Positions 1-5,344 of a stretch of 6,585 nt of DNA are shown one piece after another (the first letter of the stretch is position 1; every line of letters starts with the position of its first letter). The translations under genes and the position numbers were made by a program. Origin of the DNA: an uncultured Bacteroidales bacterium. GTDB taxonomy: Bacteria > Bacteroidota > Bacteroidia > Bacteroidales > F082. A model generated the notes under the pieces. The model had not been told where the DNA came from. It ran no database searches and was given only the letters and a program-made list of their open reading frames with translations. Where the stretch lies: assembly GCA_937877465.1 (NCBI GenBank), contig CALFIT010000187.1, positions 1 to 6,585 of the forward strand, written 5' to 3'.

Positions 1-193
1 TCATCTTCTGGTGTTGTTTCTCGTAGTCCTCGGTGAGCCGGTCGCGGTTCTTGTCGATCTGCCGATAGTCGGCGCTCAGCTCGTTGCGCAGCACGCGGAG
101 GGTGCGGTTGAGGTTCTTGCCGTAGGAGATGGCGAAGAGCGGCGCCGCGACGGCCAGGAAGGCCACAAGGGAAAGCAGGAGTTTCTTTTTCAT
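1..193 (-). CDS. N-terminal fragment of an exported coiled-coil protein, function unknown
   Basis: The gene reads leftward from ATG at 193-191 and stays open for 64 codons until it is cut by the window edge. The product begins MKKKLLLSLVAFLAVAAPLF, a typical Lys-rich n-region followed by a hydrophobic stretch of about 17 residues, so it is a signal peptide or a single membrane anchor. The next about 40 residues are charged and heptad-like (for example RVLRNELSADYRQIDKNRDR), suggesting an alpha-helical coiled coil outside the cytoplasm. A TAnnTTTG promoter box lies 21 bases upstream of the start, which supports this start. The codons are strongly GC-rich in third positions (CTC, GCC, CGC), unlike the ATPase gene next to it. 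I do not recognise the family from this fragment. Confidence 0.72.
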   Translation of the reverse strand, partial: MKKKLLLSLVAFLAVAAPLFAISYGKNLNRTLRVLRNELSADYRQIDKNRDRLTEDYEKQHQKM

Positions 194-213
194 GGGTGAT
201 GGTATTCGAGCCG

Positions 214-221
214 CAAAGATA
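214..221 (-). promoter_or_regulatory. Bacteroidota -7 promoter box (TATCTTTG)
   Basis: Read on the minus strand, this is TATCTTTG, a match to the TAnnTTTG -7 element of the Bacteroidota housekeeping sigma factor. It lies 21 bases upstream of the ATG at 193, leaving a short leader. No clear -33 TTTG element is visible. The downstream gene has no Shine-Dalgarno sequence, as is usual in the phylum. Confidence 0.6.
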
Positions 222-250
222 GGAAAAAGTAAGTGTTTTGAAGTTTGCTT

Positions 251-1702
251 CTACATTTTATACTTTTCAAACAAATCGTCCATTACGACGGTCTTTTGGA
301 TGCGGCCACTATAGGCGTTGTAATGAAGTCCATAAGTGGTGATGAGCGTGAGGTGGATGTTCTTCTTGTCTTTGGTCAGTTCACGCACTCGCGCCACCCT
401 GTAGCGCAGTTTTTGCTCATAGTCGCTATCGATGACGTATTCCTTGTTGGTGAACTTGATTTCGCAAAGGTTGACCACACGGTCGGCGCGGTCGATGATG
501 AGGTCGATTTGGGTGCCGGCACCGCTGTCGTCTTTGGGAATGATCAGCGATGAGAGCTGCGTTTGCACTCCATCAATGCCTAAGGCTCTCTTTATCTGAC
601 GACTATGCGCAAAACACACCTCCTCGAAGGCAAAACCTTGCCAAGCCGACAAGGCGGGCGACAGCACGGAATGTTGCCAATATTGCTCGTCGGCAATGCC
701 TTTCCCTTCCACGAAATTGAGATAAAACAGGCAGAAATTGTCAATCAGTTTGTAATACACCTCGCGGCCTTCGCCAATGGGCGTGAACGGCATTATGAAG
801 TCGCTGTTAATCAATGCGGACAAGGTTTTTGTGAGGGTGCCACCTGTGGCCATTCCGGTTTTTTCCGAAATCTCTTTTCGCGTGAAACCGAACCTGCGCG
901 ACGCGAGCAGACGCACTATCGCCGCCGACTCCTCGGCATTGCCGAACAAAGACCGAAACAGGCGGTCGAACTCGGCACGAAGCGGGGCGTTGGCGACGAA
1001 AAACAAGCGGTCGATGTTTTGCGCCAACGAAAGTCCTTGCCTGAAATAGCCCATATAATAAGGTATGCCCCCGATGGCCATATAGCTTTGCACGATGTCG
1101 TAACGATCAAGCTCTATGCCTTTGTCCTTGTAAAAAGCCTCACACTCGTGGAGCGAGAACGGTGCCAGCTTCAGCTCGTAGGTGATGCGCCCATAAAGCC
1201 CGCCCTTGTTGTTGATGAGGTTGTCTTTGATCCACGAAGTGGCAGACCCACATACGATGAACAACAAATCGGGACGCGACGAGGCCCATCCGTTCCAAAA
1301 ATGCTCGAAGGCAGTGATGAAGCCCGACCTCGGCGTGTCCATCCACGGCAGTTCGTCAAGGAAGACGACATGCTTGCCGTTGGCAGGCAGTTGCTCCAGC
1401 AAACGGCGTAGCAACCTGAATGCTTCGGGCCACGATGCAGGGCAGGTGGCTTCTTTAAGTCCATAGTCGCGCAGCGAAACGAAAAACTCTTCCAACTGGC
1501 GTTTCATCAGCTGCTTGCCCGACACTTCCAAAGGCGACACCCCTGTGTGGTAAAAAGCGAACTGGTTTTGGAAGAATGCCCTGATGAGAAAAGTCTTTCC
1601 CACACGGCGACGGCCATACACAGCCACCAATTCAGGCGACTTGCTTTCTTTAAGCCGCTGCAATTCAGCTATTTCGTATTCTCTCCCGATGATATCCAAC
1701 AT
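251..1702 (-). CDS. AAA ATPase of the archaeal-type/DUF234 family with C-terminal PD-(D/E)XK-like domain
   Basis: The product is a 483-residue P-loop ATPase. Numbering from the ATG at 1702, it shows a Walker A motif GRRRVGKT (about residues 30-37), a Walker B motif VVFLDELPW (about 112-120, acidic pair 116-117), a GSATSW sensor-like segment (about 152-157), a winged-helix-like stretch GFTRKEISEKTGM (about 272-284), and a C-terminal nuclease-like core with GTQIDLIID and CEIKF (acidic D400, E414, K416). These are the features of the ATPase/DUF234 family found widely in Bacteroidota and archaea; the true substrate of these proteins is not established. An upstream TTG could extend the frame by 9 codons, but that TTG lies inside the TATCTTTG promoter box, so the ATG is preferred. 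The gene has its own promoter and is separated from rtcB by a terminator-like hairpin, so it is probably not part of the RNA-repair operon. Confidence 0.9.
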   Translation of the reverse strand: MLDIIGREYEIAELQRLKESKSPELVAVYGRRRVGKTFLIRAFFQNQFAFYHTGVSPLEVSGKQLMKRQLEEFFVSLRDYGLKEATCPASWPEAFRLLRRLLEQLPANGKHVVFLDELPWMDTPRSGFITAFEHFWNGWASSRPDLLFIVCGSATSWIKDNLINNKGGLYGRITYELKLAPFSLHECEAFYKDKGIELDRYDIVQSYMAIGGIPYYMGYFRQGLSLAQNIDRLFFVANAPLRAEFDRLFRSLFGNAEESAAIVRLLASRRFGFTRKEISEKTGMATGGTLTKTLSALINSDFIMPFTPIGEGREVYYKLIDNFCLFYLNFVEGKGIADEQYWQHSVLSPALSAWQGFAFEEVCFAHSRQIKRALGIDGVQTQLSSLIIPKDDSGAGTQIDLIIDRADRVVNLCEIKFTNKEYVIDSDYEQKLRYRVARVRELTKDKKNIHLTLITTYGLHYNAYSGRIQKTVVMDDLFEKYKM

Positions 1703-1726
1703 AATTTCCTCAGTTTTATTCAGCCG

Positions 1727-1734
1727 CAAAGATA
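1727..1734 (-). promoter_or_regulatory. Bacteroidota -7 promoter box for the ATPase gene
   Basis: Minus-strand TATCTTTG matches TAnnTTTG and ends 24 bases upstream of the ATG at 1702. It lies inside the gene-proximal copy of a 52-bp tandem repeat. The next copy out carries the weaker TCATTTTG at the equivalent place, which looks like a decayed promoter copy. The box decides the ATPase start, because a TTG start at 1729 would fall within it. Confidence 0.6.
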
Positions 1735-1749
1735 CGATTTTTATCTGAT

Positions 1750-1779
1750 TTGGCTCGATAAAATTTTTTATTCAGCCAA
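1750..1779. promoter_or_regulatory. Long imperfect palindrome, candidate operator
   Basis: TTGGCT-cg-ATAAAA-tt-TTTTAT-tc-AGCCAA forms a 30-bp palindrome with two perfect 6-bp arms on each side and a G:T plus a mismatch between them. It lies 16 bp upstream of the -7 box, where the -33 element should be. It could bind a regulator, possibly the ATPase itself through its winged-helix-like segment; that is speculation. On either strand it could also form an RNA hairpin, but no U-tract follows. Confidence 0.45.
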
Positions 1780-1802
1780 AATGAGGTGTTTTTGTGGTCT
1801 TT

Positions 1803-1830
1803 TGGCTGGATTAAATTTCTTATTCAGCCA
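1803..1830. promoter_or_regulatory. Second imperfect palindrome of the tandem repeat
   Basis: TGGCTGGAT (1803-1811) and ATTCAGCCA (1822-1830) pair with one G:T wobble around a 10-base A/T-rich centre. It is the 52-bp-shifted equivalent of the palindrome at 1750-1779 and is more degenerate in its central arm. Confidence 0.4.
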
Positions 1831-1845
1831 TAACGAGGTGCTTTT

Positions 1846-1859
1846 GTTGAATACTCAAC
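1846..1859 (+). terminator. Small hairpin with T-run, weak terminator candidate
   Basis: GTTGA-atac-TCAAC is a perfect 5-bp inverted repeat with a 4-base loop, followed on the plus strand by TTTTTG. The stem is short for an intrinsic terminator and no plus-strand gene precedes it, so it may be only a local palindrome. Confidence 0.2.
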
Positions 1860-1942
1860 TTTTTGTCGCGATCTCCTATCCACAAGACAAACGCTTCGCT
1901 GGGGGCGGAACTCTTTGGCGGGGCTTGGAATGAAGCTATAAC

Positions 1943-2008
1943 AAAAGAAAACCGCCAGTGTTGCTTCCACATCCACAACAAATGGAGGGAGGTTGGACAT
2001 AGGCGGTT
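1943..2008 (-). terminator. Branched terminator-like hairpin after rtcB
   Basis: On the minus strand, AACCGCC (2008-2002) pairs with GGCGGTT (1956-1950), followed directly by the T-rich tract TTCTTTT (1949-1943). The 45-base interval contains an inner hairpin TGTTG/CAACA, which shortens the effective loop. It starts 45 bases past the rtcB stop codon and would end the RNA-repair operon before the ATPase gene. The large apical part is unusual for a simple intrinsic terminator, so a stable 3'-end RNA structure is an alternative. Confidence 0.5.
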
Positions 2009-2053
2009 GGATTGTTTCAAATGAAAGGGAAGTTGCTATACCGAGTTTATGTT

Positions 2054-3220
2054 TTATCCTTTGACTACGGCAACGGGATAGAGTGTTTCGATGGGGCGGA
2101 CAAGGTCGGCTTGGTTTTGCATGACGATGTCGATGTCCTTGTAGGCACTGGGGGCTTCGTCGAGCTGACGCTGTTCCGTGATGGGATGCACGATGCCTTG
2201 ACGGTTCATAAAATCGATTTCGTCCTGAAGGTTGAGTTTGCGGATGGCTTCCTTGCGCCCCATCACACGACCTGCGCCGTGAGAACAGCTCATAAAGCTC
2301 TCGGGGTTGCCCAAGCCTTCCACGATGTAGGAGTGCGAGCCCATGGAGCCAGGGATGATGCCGATTTCACCCTTGTAGGCACGAGTCGCACCCTTCCTGT
2401 GGACGATGACGTCCTTGTTGAAATGATGCTCCCATGCGGCATAGTTGTGGGCGATGTTGATCATCGGCTCAAAGGTGGCCGACCTGACCTGTTTGCGGAT
2501 GATGTCGCAAATGCGGCTCATCATCAGCTGACGGTTAGCCAAGGCAAAAGCGACGCAATACTTCATTTCGTTGAAGTAGTCCTTGGCGTACTGGGTTTCG
2601 ATGGGTAGGAACTCCAGCCCGGGAAGGGTTTCAGAATACCACAACTCGTTCCAGTGCTTGGCGATTTTACCGTATTGGTCGGCTATTTTCTTGCCGATGT
2701 TACGGCTGCCGGAGTGAATCATAATCCACAAGGCATCGTCGGAGGCTGCCCGCTGTAACTCGATGAAGTGGTTGCCTCCGCCAAGGGTGCCGATTTGCAG
2801 CAAGGCGGACTTGTAGAGGTTTTTCATCATGGGCATGGCCTCGATGTCAAAACCTTGAGGCATTAGGGCTTCGTCTTGAGGCTTCTCATGATGCTCGAAG
2901 TCCACGGGAATTGTTTGGTAAATCTTGGCGATAATCTTCTCAACGGTGGAACGGTGTATGCGCTTGGCATTGATGCTCGTCTTAACAGCGCACATGCCGC
3001 AGCCGATGTCAACGCCTACGGCATTAGGGACGATGACACCCTTGGTGGCCAATACGCCGCCAATGGGCATCCCAAGGCCAGCGTGAGCATCGGGCATCAG
3101 TGCCACGTGCTTGAACGCAAAAGGCAGAGAGGCTAAGTCGATGGCTTGTTCCAAAGCCGTGTTCTCTATGTCGGTGACCCACATCTTGATGGGCACTCTG
3201 TTTCCGGTGATTACTTTCAT
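2054..3220 (-). CDS. rtcB: RtcB, GTP-dependent RNA-splicing ligase
   Basis: The product (388 aa) joins RNA 3'-phosphate or 2',3'-cyclic phosphate ends to 5'-OH ends, using GTP and manganese in the cytoplasm; it repairs RNAs cut by ribotoxins. Family signatures appear in order: MPDAHAG (42-48), GVDIGCGM (69-76, with Cys74), GTLGGGNHF (144-152), HSGSRN (169-174), NIAHNYA (255-261), HRKGATRA (274-281) and SCSHGAGR (311-318). Aligned by spacing with E. coli RtcB, Cys74, His169 and His258 match metal ligands Cys78, His185 and His281, and His314 matches the guanylated His337. All catalytic residues are therefore present and the protein should be active. Its start lies 21 bases after a tRNA-Ile-like gene, and it is last in the operon with the Ro60 protein. 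No rtcA (RNA 3'-phosphate cyclase) accompanies it here. Confidence 0.97.
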   Translation of the reverse strand: MKVITGNRVPIKMWVTDIENTALEQAIDLASLPFAFKHVALMPDAHAGLGMPIGGVLATKGVIVPNAVGVDIGCGMCAVKTSINAKRIHRSTVEKIIAKIYQTIPVDFEHHEKPQDEALMPQGFDIEAMPMMKNLYKSALLQIGTLGGGNHFIELQRAASDDALWIMIHSGSRNIGKKIADQYGKIAKHWNELWYSETLPGLEFLPIETQYAKDYFNEMKYCVAFALANRQLMMSRICDIIRKQVRSATFEPMINIAHNYAAWEHHFNKDVIVHRKGATRAYKGEIGIIPGSMGSHSYIVEGLGNPESFMSCSHGAGRVMGRKEAIRKLNLQDEIDFMNRQGIVHPITEQRQLDEAPSAYKDIDIVMQNQADLVRPIETLYPVAVVKG

Positions 3221-3241
3221 AGTCTTACTTGTTGTATTTGT

Positions 3242-3318
3242 TGGTCCTCCCTCAGGGACTTGAACCCCGAACCTAATGGATATAAGCCATTTGCTCTAAC
3301 CGATTGCGCTAAAGGAGG
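3242..3318 (-). tRNA. tRNA-Ile(UAU)-like gene with encoded CCA, upstream of rtcB
   Basis: The minus strand folds as a full cloverleaf of 77 nt: acceptor CCTCCTT/AGGGAGG (7 bp with one G:T), U8 A9, D stem GCGC/GAGC with a G:A mismatch at 12-23, D loop AATCGGTTA with G18G19, a perfect anticodon stem AATGG/CCATT, loop CTTATAT giving anticodon UAU, a 5-nt variable loop, T stem CGGGG/CCCTG (one G:T) with loop TTCAAGT, discriminator A and CCA. Tertiary positions (U8-A14, A15-U48, G19-C56, A58) are conserved. UAU would read AUA, a codon most bacteria serve with lysidine-modified CAU tRNA; in-frame AUA occurs in this window (WYL gene, 5461, 6301, 6367). The D-stem mismatch and C1-G72 pair are odd, so it may be a specialised tRNA-like RNA instead of a translating tRNA. 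Its first nucleotide directly follows the U6 tail of the upstream Y-like RNA. Confidence 0.8.
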
Positions 3319-3430
3319 AAAAAAGGGCAAGGCAACAAACGAAAAGAGTCTTTTTAACGCCACATCCATTGGATTTCCCCAAGTTGCGCGGCTCTTTGGA
3401 CGAAGTATCTCTTCCCTACGGCACTTGCCC
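3319..3430 (-). ncRNA. Y-like RNA 3 (Ro60-associated) between the Ro60 gene and the tRNA-Ile-like gene
   Basis: Its ends form the 7-bp helix GGGCAAG (3430-3424)/CTTGCCC (3331-3325), then a bulged U (3423), a GC/GC step, the conserved block TGCCGTA-N8-ATACTTC (3423-3402) and, on the 3' side, TGTTGC (3337-3332). This is the same end structure as in the other two RNAs of the operon. The middle folds as AAAGAG/CTCTTT, CCGC/GTGG and the hairpin TTGG-ggaaat-CCAA, with no T-loop or D-loop, so it lacks a tRNA module. A run of six U follows the helix and directly abuts the tRNA-Ile-like 5' end. The 5' end begins only 8 bases after the Ro60 stop codon, so it is probably cut out of the operon transcript. 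Identification as a Y RNA rests on the helix-plus-bulge architecture and the neighbouring Ro60 gene. Confidence 0.72.
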
Positions 3431-3438
3431 TTTCATAA

Positions 3439-4962
3439 TCAAATCTTTACATTGCTTATTGTTTCAATGGCGTTACCGCCTTCCTCAATGGCTTGGAGGA
3501 CATCAAAGATTTTGTCGCTCCAGCCCGCAATCAAATACACATCCTTTTTGGCCATCGACAACGGCATTTGGCCATATCCCGCCAAGTCGAACAAGTACAA
3601 CTTGGCATTAGGTGCGATGGACTTGTAGCGATACCACGACTTCCTAATGCTTGCGTTTCCGCCATAGCTGTCCCACATCTGGCAGTCGGTGAACATCATC
3701 ACTTTGTCCATGACTTCGTTGTGCTCAACGAGCCAATCGATGACCAAGTGACCATTGGTGCTGAACCCCACCTTGTTGCCGTGGCTCCTCAATGCCTTGG
3801 TGTTGGCAAGGATGCCACCTTGAGGCAGGTTGATAGGCAACCAAGTGTCGCCGAAGATGCCGCTGATGACTTGGGAACAATGGTTTTTCAGCATCATGGC
3901 CAGCATCAAACCGATGTCGTAGTTCTCAACCTTGCTTCGCGGGCTGATGCTACGGCACATCGAACCAGAGACATCGCAGGCAAGAAGCACCTTGGTATCA
4001 GCACCAAAGCCTTCAATGTTGGCCGCCGAGCATATTGCAGCCTTTTCCAAAGCGGAAAGCACATTTGACGTGGAAGTCGAGGTGATTTCCTGAACTTCGC
4101 GATATGCTGCCAGGTAACGGAAAGGCAACTGCTTGGCGTTGGCCACCGCCTTGGGGGTGCTCAGCATATCGCACACCTTTTGGATATGCTCGGTGCCCAC
4201 ACGGCTTTCTAAGATGTTGCGAAGGTTGCGCATCAAAGCCATGTAGCCCACCTTGCCGCTGTCGATGAGTTCTTCCCACTTCAGGCGGAAAGCGTTGGCG
4301 CGTTCCTCGTCGTTCTCAAACTTTTGCTGGCCCAAGGCCGATAGTTCAGTCTCCCATGTGTAGGGAACGGCCATGCTCTTGTTGGTGATTTTGTCGAAGA
4401 TGGCTTGTTGCGCTTCGTCTTTCGCCTTGGTGTGGACGAGGAAAAGGGCATCGCGTAGCTTCACTTCCGCTCCGTCGCGGTCGTACTTGGCGAACTGGTA
4501 TTCATCGAAACGGTTGAACGCCTGCTGTAGTCCCACTTGGATCTGATGCGAGAGCTTGCCTAATTTCTTCCGTTCGTCTTTTGAAGGGTTACGGGACTGG
4601 TAGCAAGCCAGCAGTTCCGTGATTTCGTCGGCGCGAAGGACTGTCTGGGCAACGGCACGACTTACAAGGTTGTCGCCGCTATGCACTTTGGCCAGTTCGA
4701 CGAGCAAAAGCAGCGGCACTGAACGCAGATACATCTGGGTACGCGTGTAAACCGCCAGCTGTGCCACAAACAAAGGGTCAACCTTGGCTATCAGGCTGAC
4801 GATGCGATTCATCCGCTCGTCGTTTGACTCATAGAACTTGTCGGTCAATGACGCGGTAACGACGGCGGTGTACAATTCCAACTCAGGCGTCATGACGAAA
4901 GCCTCGGCTCCTTCATGGTTTTTTACCTTCCCTTCTTCCTCTTTCTTAGTGTTGAATCTCAT
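3439..4962 (-). CDS. rsr: Ro60/TROVE-domain RNA-binding protein (Rsr-type)
   Basis: This 507-residue protein is a bacterial Ro60 ortholog, which binds Y RNAs and misfolded or damaged RNA as a ring and works with nucleases or repair enzymes. The N-terminal TROVE region (about 20-320) is all-helical HEAT-like repeats, with family-typical segments ELELYTAVVTASL, YTRTQMYLRSVPL and LRADEITELLA. The C-terminal von Willebrand A domain (about 322-500) has the metal-site sequence DVSGSM (D330, S332, S334), Thr402 in FSTNGH and D426 in FTDCQMW, so the MIDAS appears intact. Length is normal for the bacterial family. The ATG at 4962 agrees with the expected family N-terminus (MRFNTKK) and follows the tRNA-Phe-like gene by 19 bases, without a Shine-Dalgarno sequence. 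It lies between two Y-like RNAs and one before RtcB, matching the known rsr-yrl-rtc association in other bacteria. Confidence 0.95.
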   Translation of the reverse strand: MRFNTKKEEEGKVKNHEGAEAFVMTPELELYTAVVTASLTDKFYESNDERMNRIVSLIAKVDPLFVAQLAVYTRTQMYLRSVPLLLLVELAKVHSGDNLVSRAVAQTVLRADEITELLACYQSRNPSKDERKKLGKLSHQIQVGLQQAFNRFDEYQFAKYDRDGAEVKLRDALFLVHTKAKDEAQQAIFDKITNKSMAVPYTWETELSALGQQKFENDEERANAFRLKWEELIDSGKVGYMALMRNLRNILESRVGTEHIQKVCDMLSTPKAVANAKQLPFRYLAAYREVQEITSTSTSNVLSALEKAAICSAANIEGFGADTKVLLACDVSGSMCRSISPRSKVENYDIGLMLAMMLKNHCSQVISGIFGDTWLPINLPQGGILANTKALRSHGNKVGFSTNGHLVIDWLVEHNEVMDKVMMFTDCQMWDSYGGNASIRKSWYRYKSIAPNAKLYLFDLAGYGQMPLSMAKKDVYLIAGWSDKIFDVLQAIEEGGNAIETISNVKI

Positions 4963-4981
4963 GGCTCAAAGTGTTAGTTTG

Positions 4982-5054
4982 TGGAACCTCGTGGACTCGA
5001 ACCACGTTCACCGAATTTTCAGTCCGGTGCATATACCATATCTGCCAAAGTTCC
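4982..5054 (-). tRNA. tRNA-Phe(GAA)-like gene between Y-like RNA 2 and the Ro60 gene
   Basis: The minus strand forms acceptor GGAACTT/AGGTTCC (7 bp, one U:G), D stem GCAG/ATGC with the fourth pair G:A mismatched, D loop ATATGGTAT keeping GG, anticodon stem CCGGA/TTCGG, loop CTGAAAA with anticodon GAA, a 4-nt variable loop, a perfect T stem CGTGG/CCACG with loop TTCGAGT, and discriminator A. CCA is not encoded (CAA follows). Compared with a normal tRNA, positions 9, 15 and 21 are G, U and U, and the 15-48 Levitt pair is reversed (U15, A48), so the D domain has diverged. It could be a degraded or specialised tRNA-Phe copy serving as a processing signal or decoy. Its 5' nucleotide directly follows the U-rich tail of Y-like RNA 2, and the Ro60 start codon is 19 bases past its discriminator. 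Confidence 0.78.
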
Positions 5055-5150
5055 AAAGAAAGGTGGTGCGACAGGCTCGGAGGGGTATTGGGCATCCGCC
5101 CATCGAGATTCTGTACATCCGTGAAGTATCCCTACGATACGGCAACCACC
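5055..5150 (-). ncRNA. Y-like RNA 2 (Ro60-associated), short form
   Basis: The ends pair as GGTGGT (5150-5145)/ACCACC (5067-5062). They are followed inward by a bulged U (5144), a GC/GC step, TGCCGTA-N8-ATACTTC (5144-5123) on the 5' side and CCTGTCGC (5075-5068) on the 3' side. Compared with Y-like RNA 1, four of the six terminal base pairs have changed on both strands while pairing is kept, which is strong covariation. Inside are CGGA/TCCG or, alternatively, CTCG/CGAG, and a hairpin GGGC-ggat-GCCC. There is no tRNA-like module. The 3' tail TTTCTTT abuts the tRNA-Phe-like gene. The spacer between this RNA and Y-like RNA 1 is only 12 A/T-rich bases. Confidence 0.75.
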
Positions 5151-5162
5151 TTATGTAATTAT

Positions 5163-5300
5163 GGCAAGGCGACAGGCGGAGAGACGTCGATATGCTCTAC
5201 CAACTAAGCTACATTGAAGATGGAGACCCAACCCTCAATGGCTGGATTCGAACCAGCGACACTATCCATCCGAAGTATGTCTTTCCTACGGCACTTGCCC
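5163..5300 (-). ncRNA. Y-like RNA 1 with a circularly permuted tRNA-like module (YrlA-type)
   Basis: Terminal helix GGCAAG (5299-5294)/CTTGCC (5168-5163), bulged U5293, GC/GC step, 5' block TGCCGTA-N8-ATACTTC (5293-5272), 3' block CCTGTCGC (5176-5169) and helix CGGA/TCCG form the Y stem. Beyond it lies a tRNA-like fold in permuted order: GATA (5266-5263), variable GTGTC, T arm GCTGG-TTCGAAT-CCAGC (5257-5241), acceptor strand CATTGAGG (5240-5233), a 13-nt loop, acceptor strand CTTCAATG (5219-5212), U8 A9, D arm GCTT-AGTTGGTA-GAGC (5209-5194), A26 and TATC (5192-5189), which pairs with GATA. The acceptor has 8 bp including one G:U. Tertiary positions U8-A14, G15-C48, G18G19, C56 and A58 are all canonical. 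This matches the bacterial Y RNA class that mimics tRNA and tethers an effector to Ro60. It is first in the operon, about 38 nt past the likely transcription start. Confidence 0.8.
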
Positions 5301-5344
5301 TATTTTTCACCAGCTCAAAGAACCCTTTTTGTCATTTGACGCTG

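Larger units (their letters stand above)
1716..1867. repeat. 52-bp-periodic imperfect tandem repeat upstream of the ATPase gene
   Basis: The core TTATTCAGCC begins at 1716, 1768 and 1820, exactly 52 bp apart. Copies 1 and 2 also share TTTGGCT-x-GAT-x-AAATTT near their ends (1749-1766 and 1802-1819). Copies 2 and 3 share AGGTG-x-TTTTGT downstream of the core (1784-1794 and 1836-1846). The third copy is partial. Successive units create inverted repeats (1750-1779 and 1803-1830). The period is close to five helical turns, so a protein bound to each unit would face the same side of DNA. This repeat fills about half of the gene-free stretch 1703-2053; the GC-rich part at 1881-1930 shows nothing I recognise. 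Confidence 0.75.

Noticed and set aside
605..1411. Open frame of 268 codons on the plus strand
   Set aside because: It lies wholly inside the ATPase gene on the opposite strand, which has clear Walker and PD-(D/E)XK motifs; the plus-strand translation has no recognisable domain.
251..1702. ATPase gene as a member of the RNA-repair operon
   Set aside because: It has its own TATCTTTG promoter and is separated from rtcB by over 300 bases with a terminator-like hairpin.
1716..1867. CRISPR-like array
   Set aside because: The regular 52-bp spacing comes from a tandem repeat whose spacers are themselves similar; only three cores of 10 bp and no cas genes.
2012..2608. Open frame of 198 codons on the plus strand
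   Set aside because: Antisense to rtcB, whose catalytic residues are all present; no domain signature in the plus-strand product.
3319..3331. Y3 3' helix plus U6 as an intrinsic terminator
   Set aside because: The pairing partner is about 100 nt upstream, giving a full Y-like fold, and the tRNA and rtcB follow immediately in the same direction without a visible new promoter; partial termination cannot be excluded.
3493..4068. Open frame of 191 codons on the plus strand
   Set aside because: Antisense to the von Willebrand A domain of the Ro60 gene; an expected shadow of codon composition.
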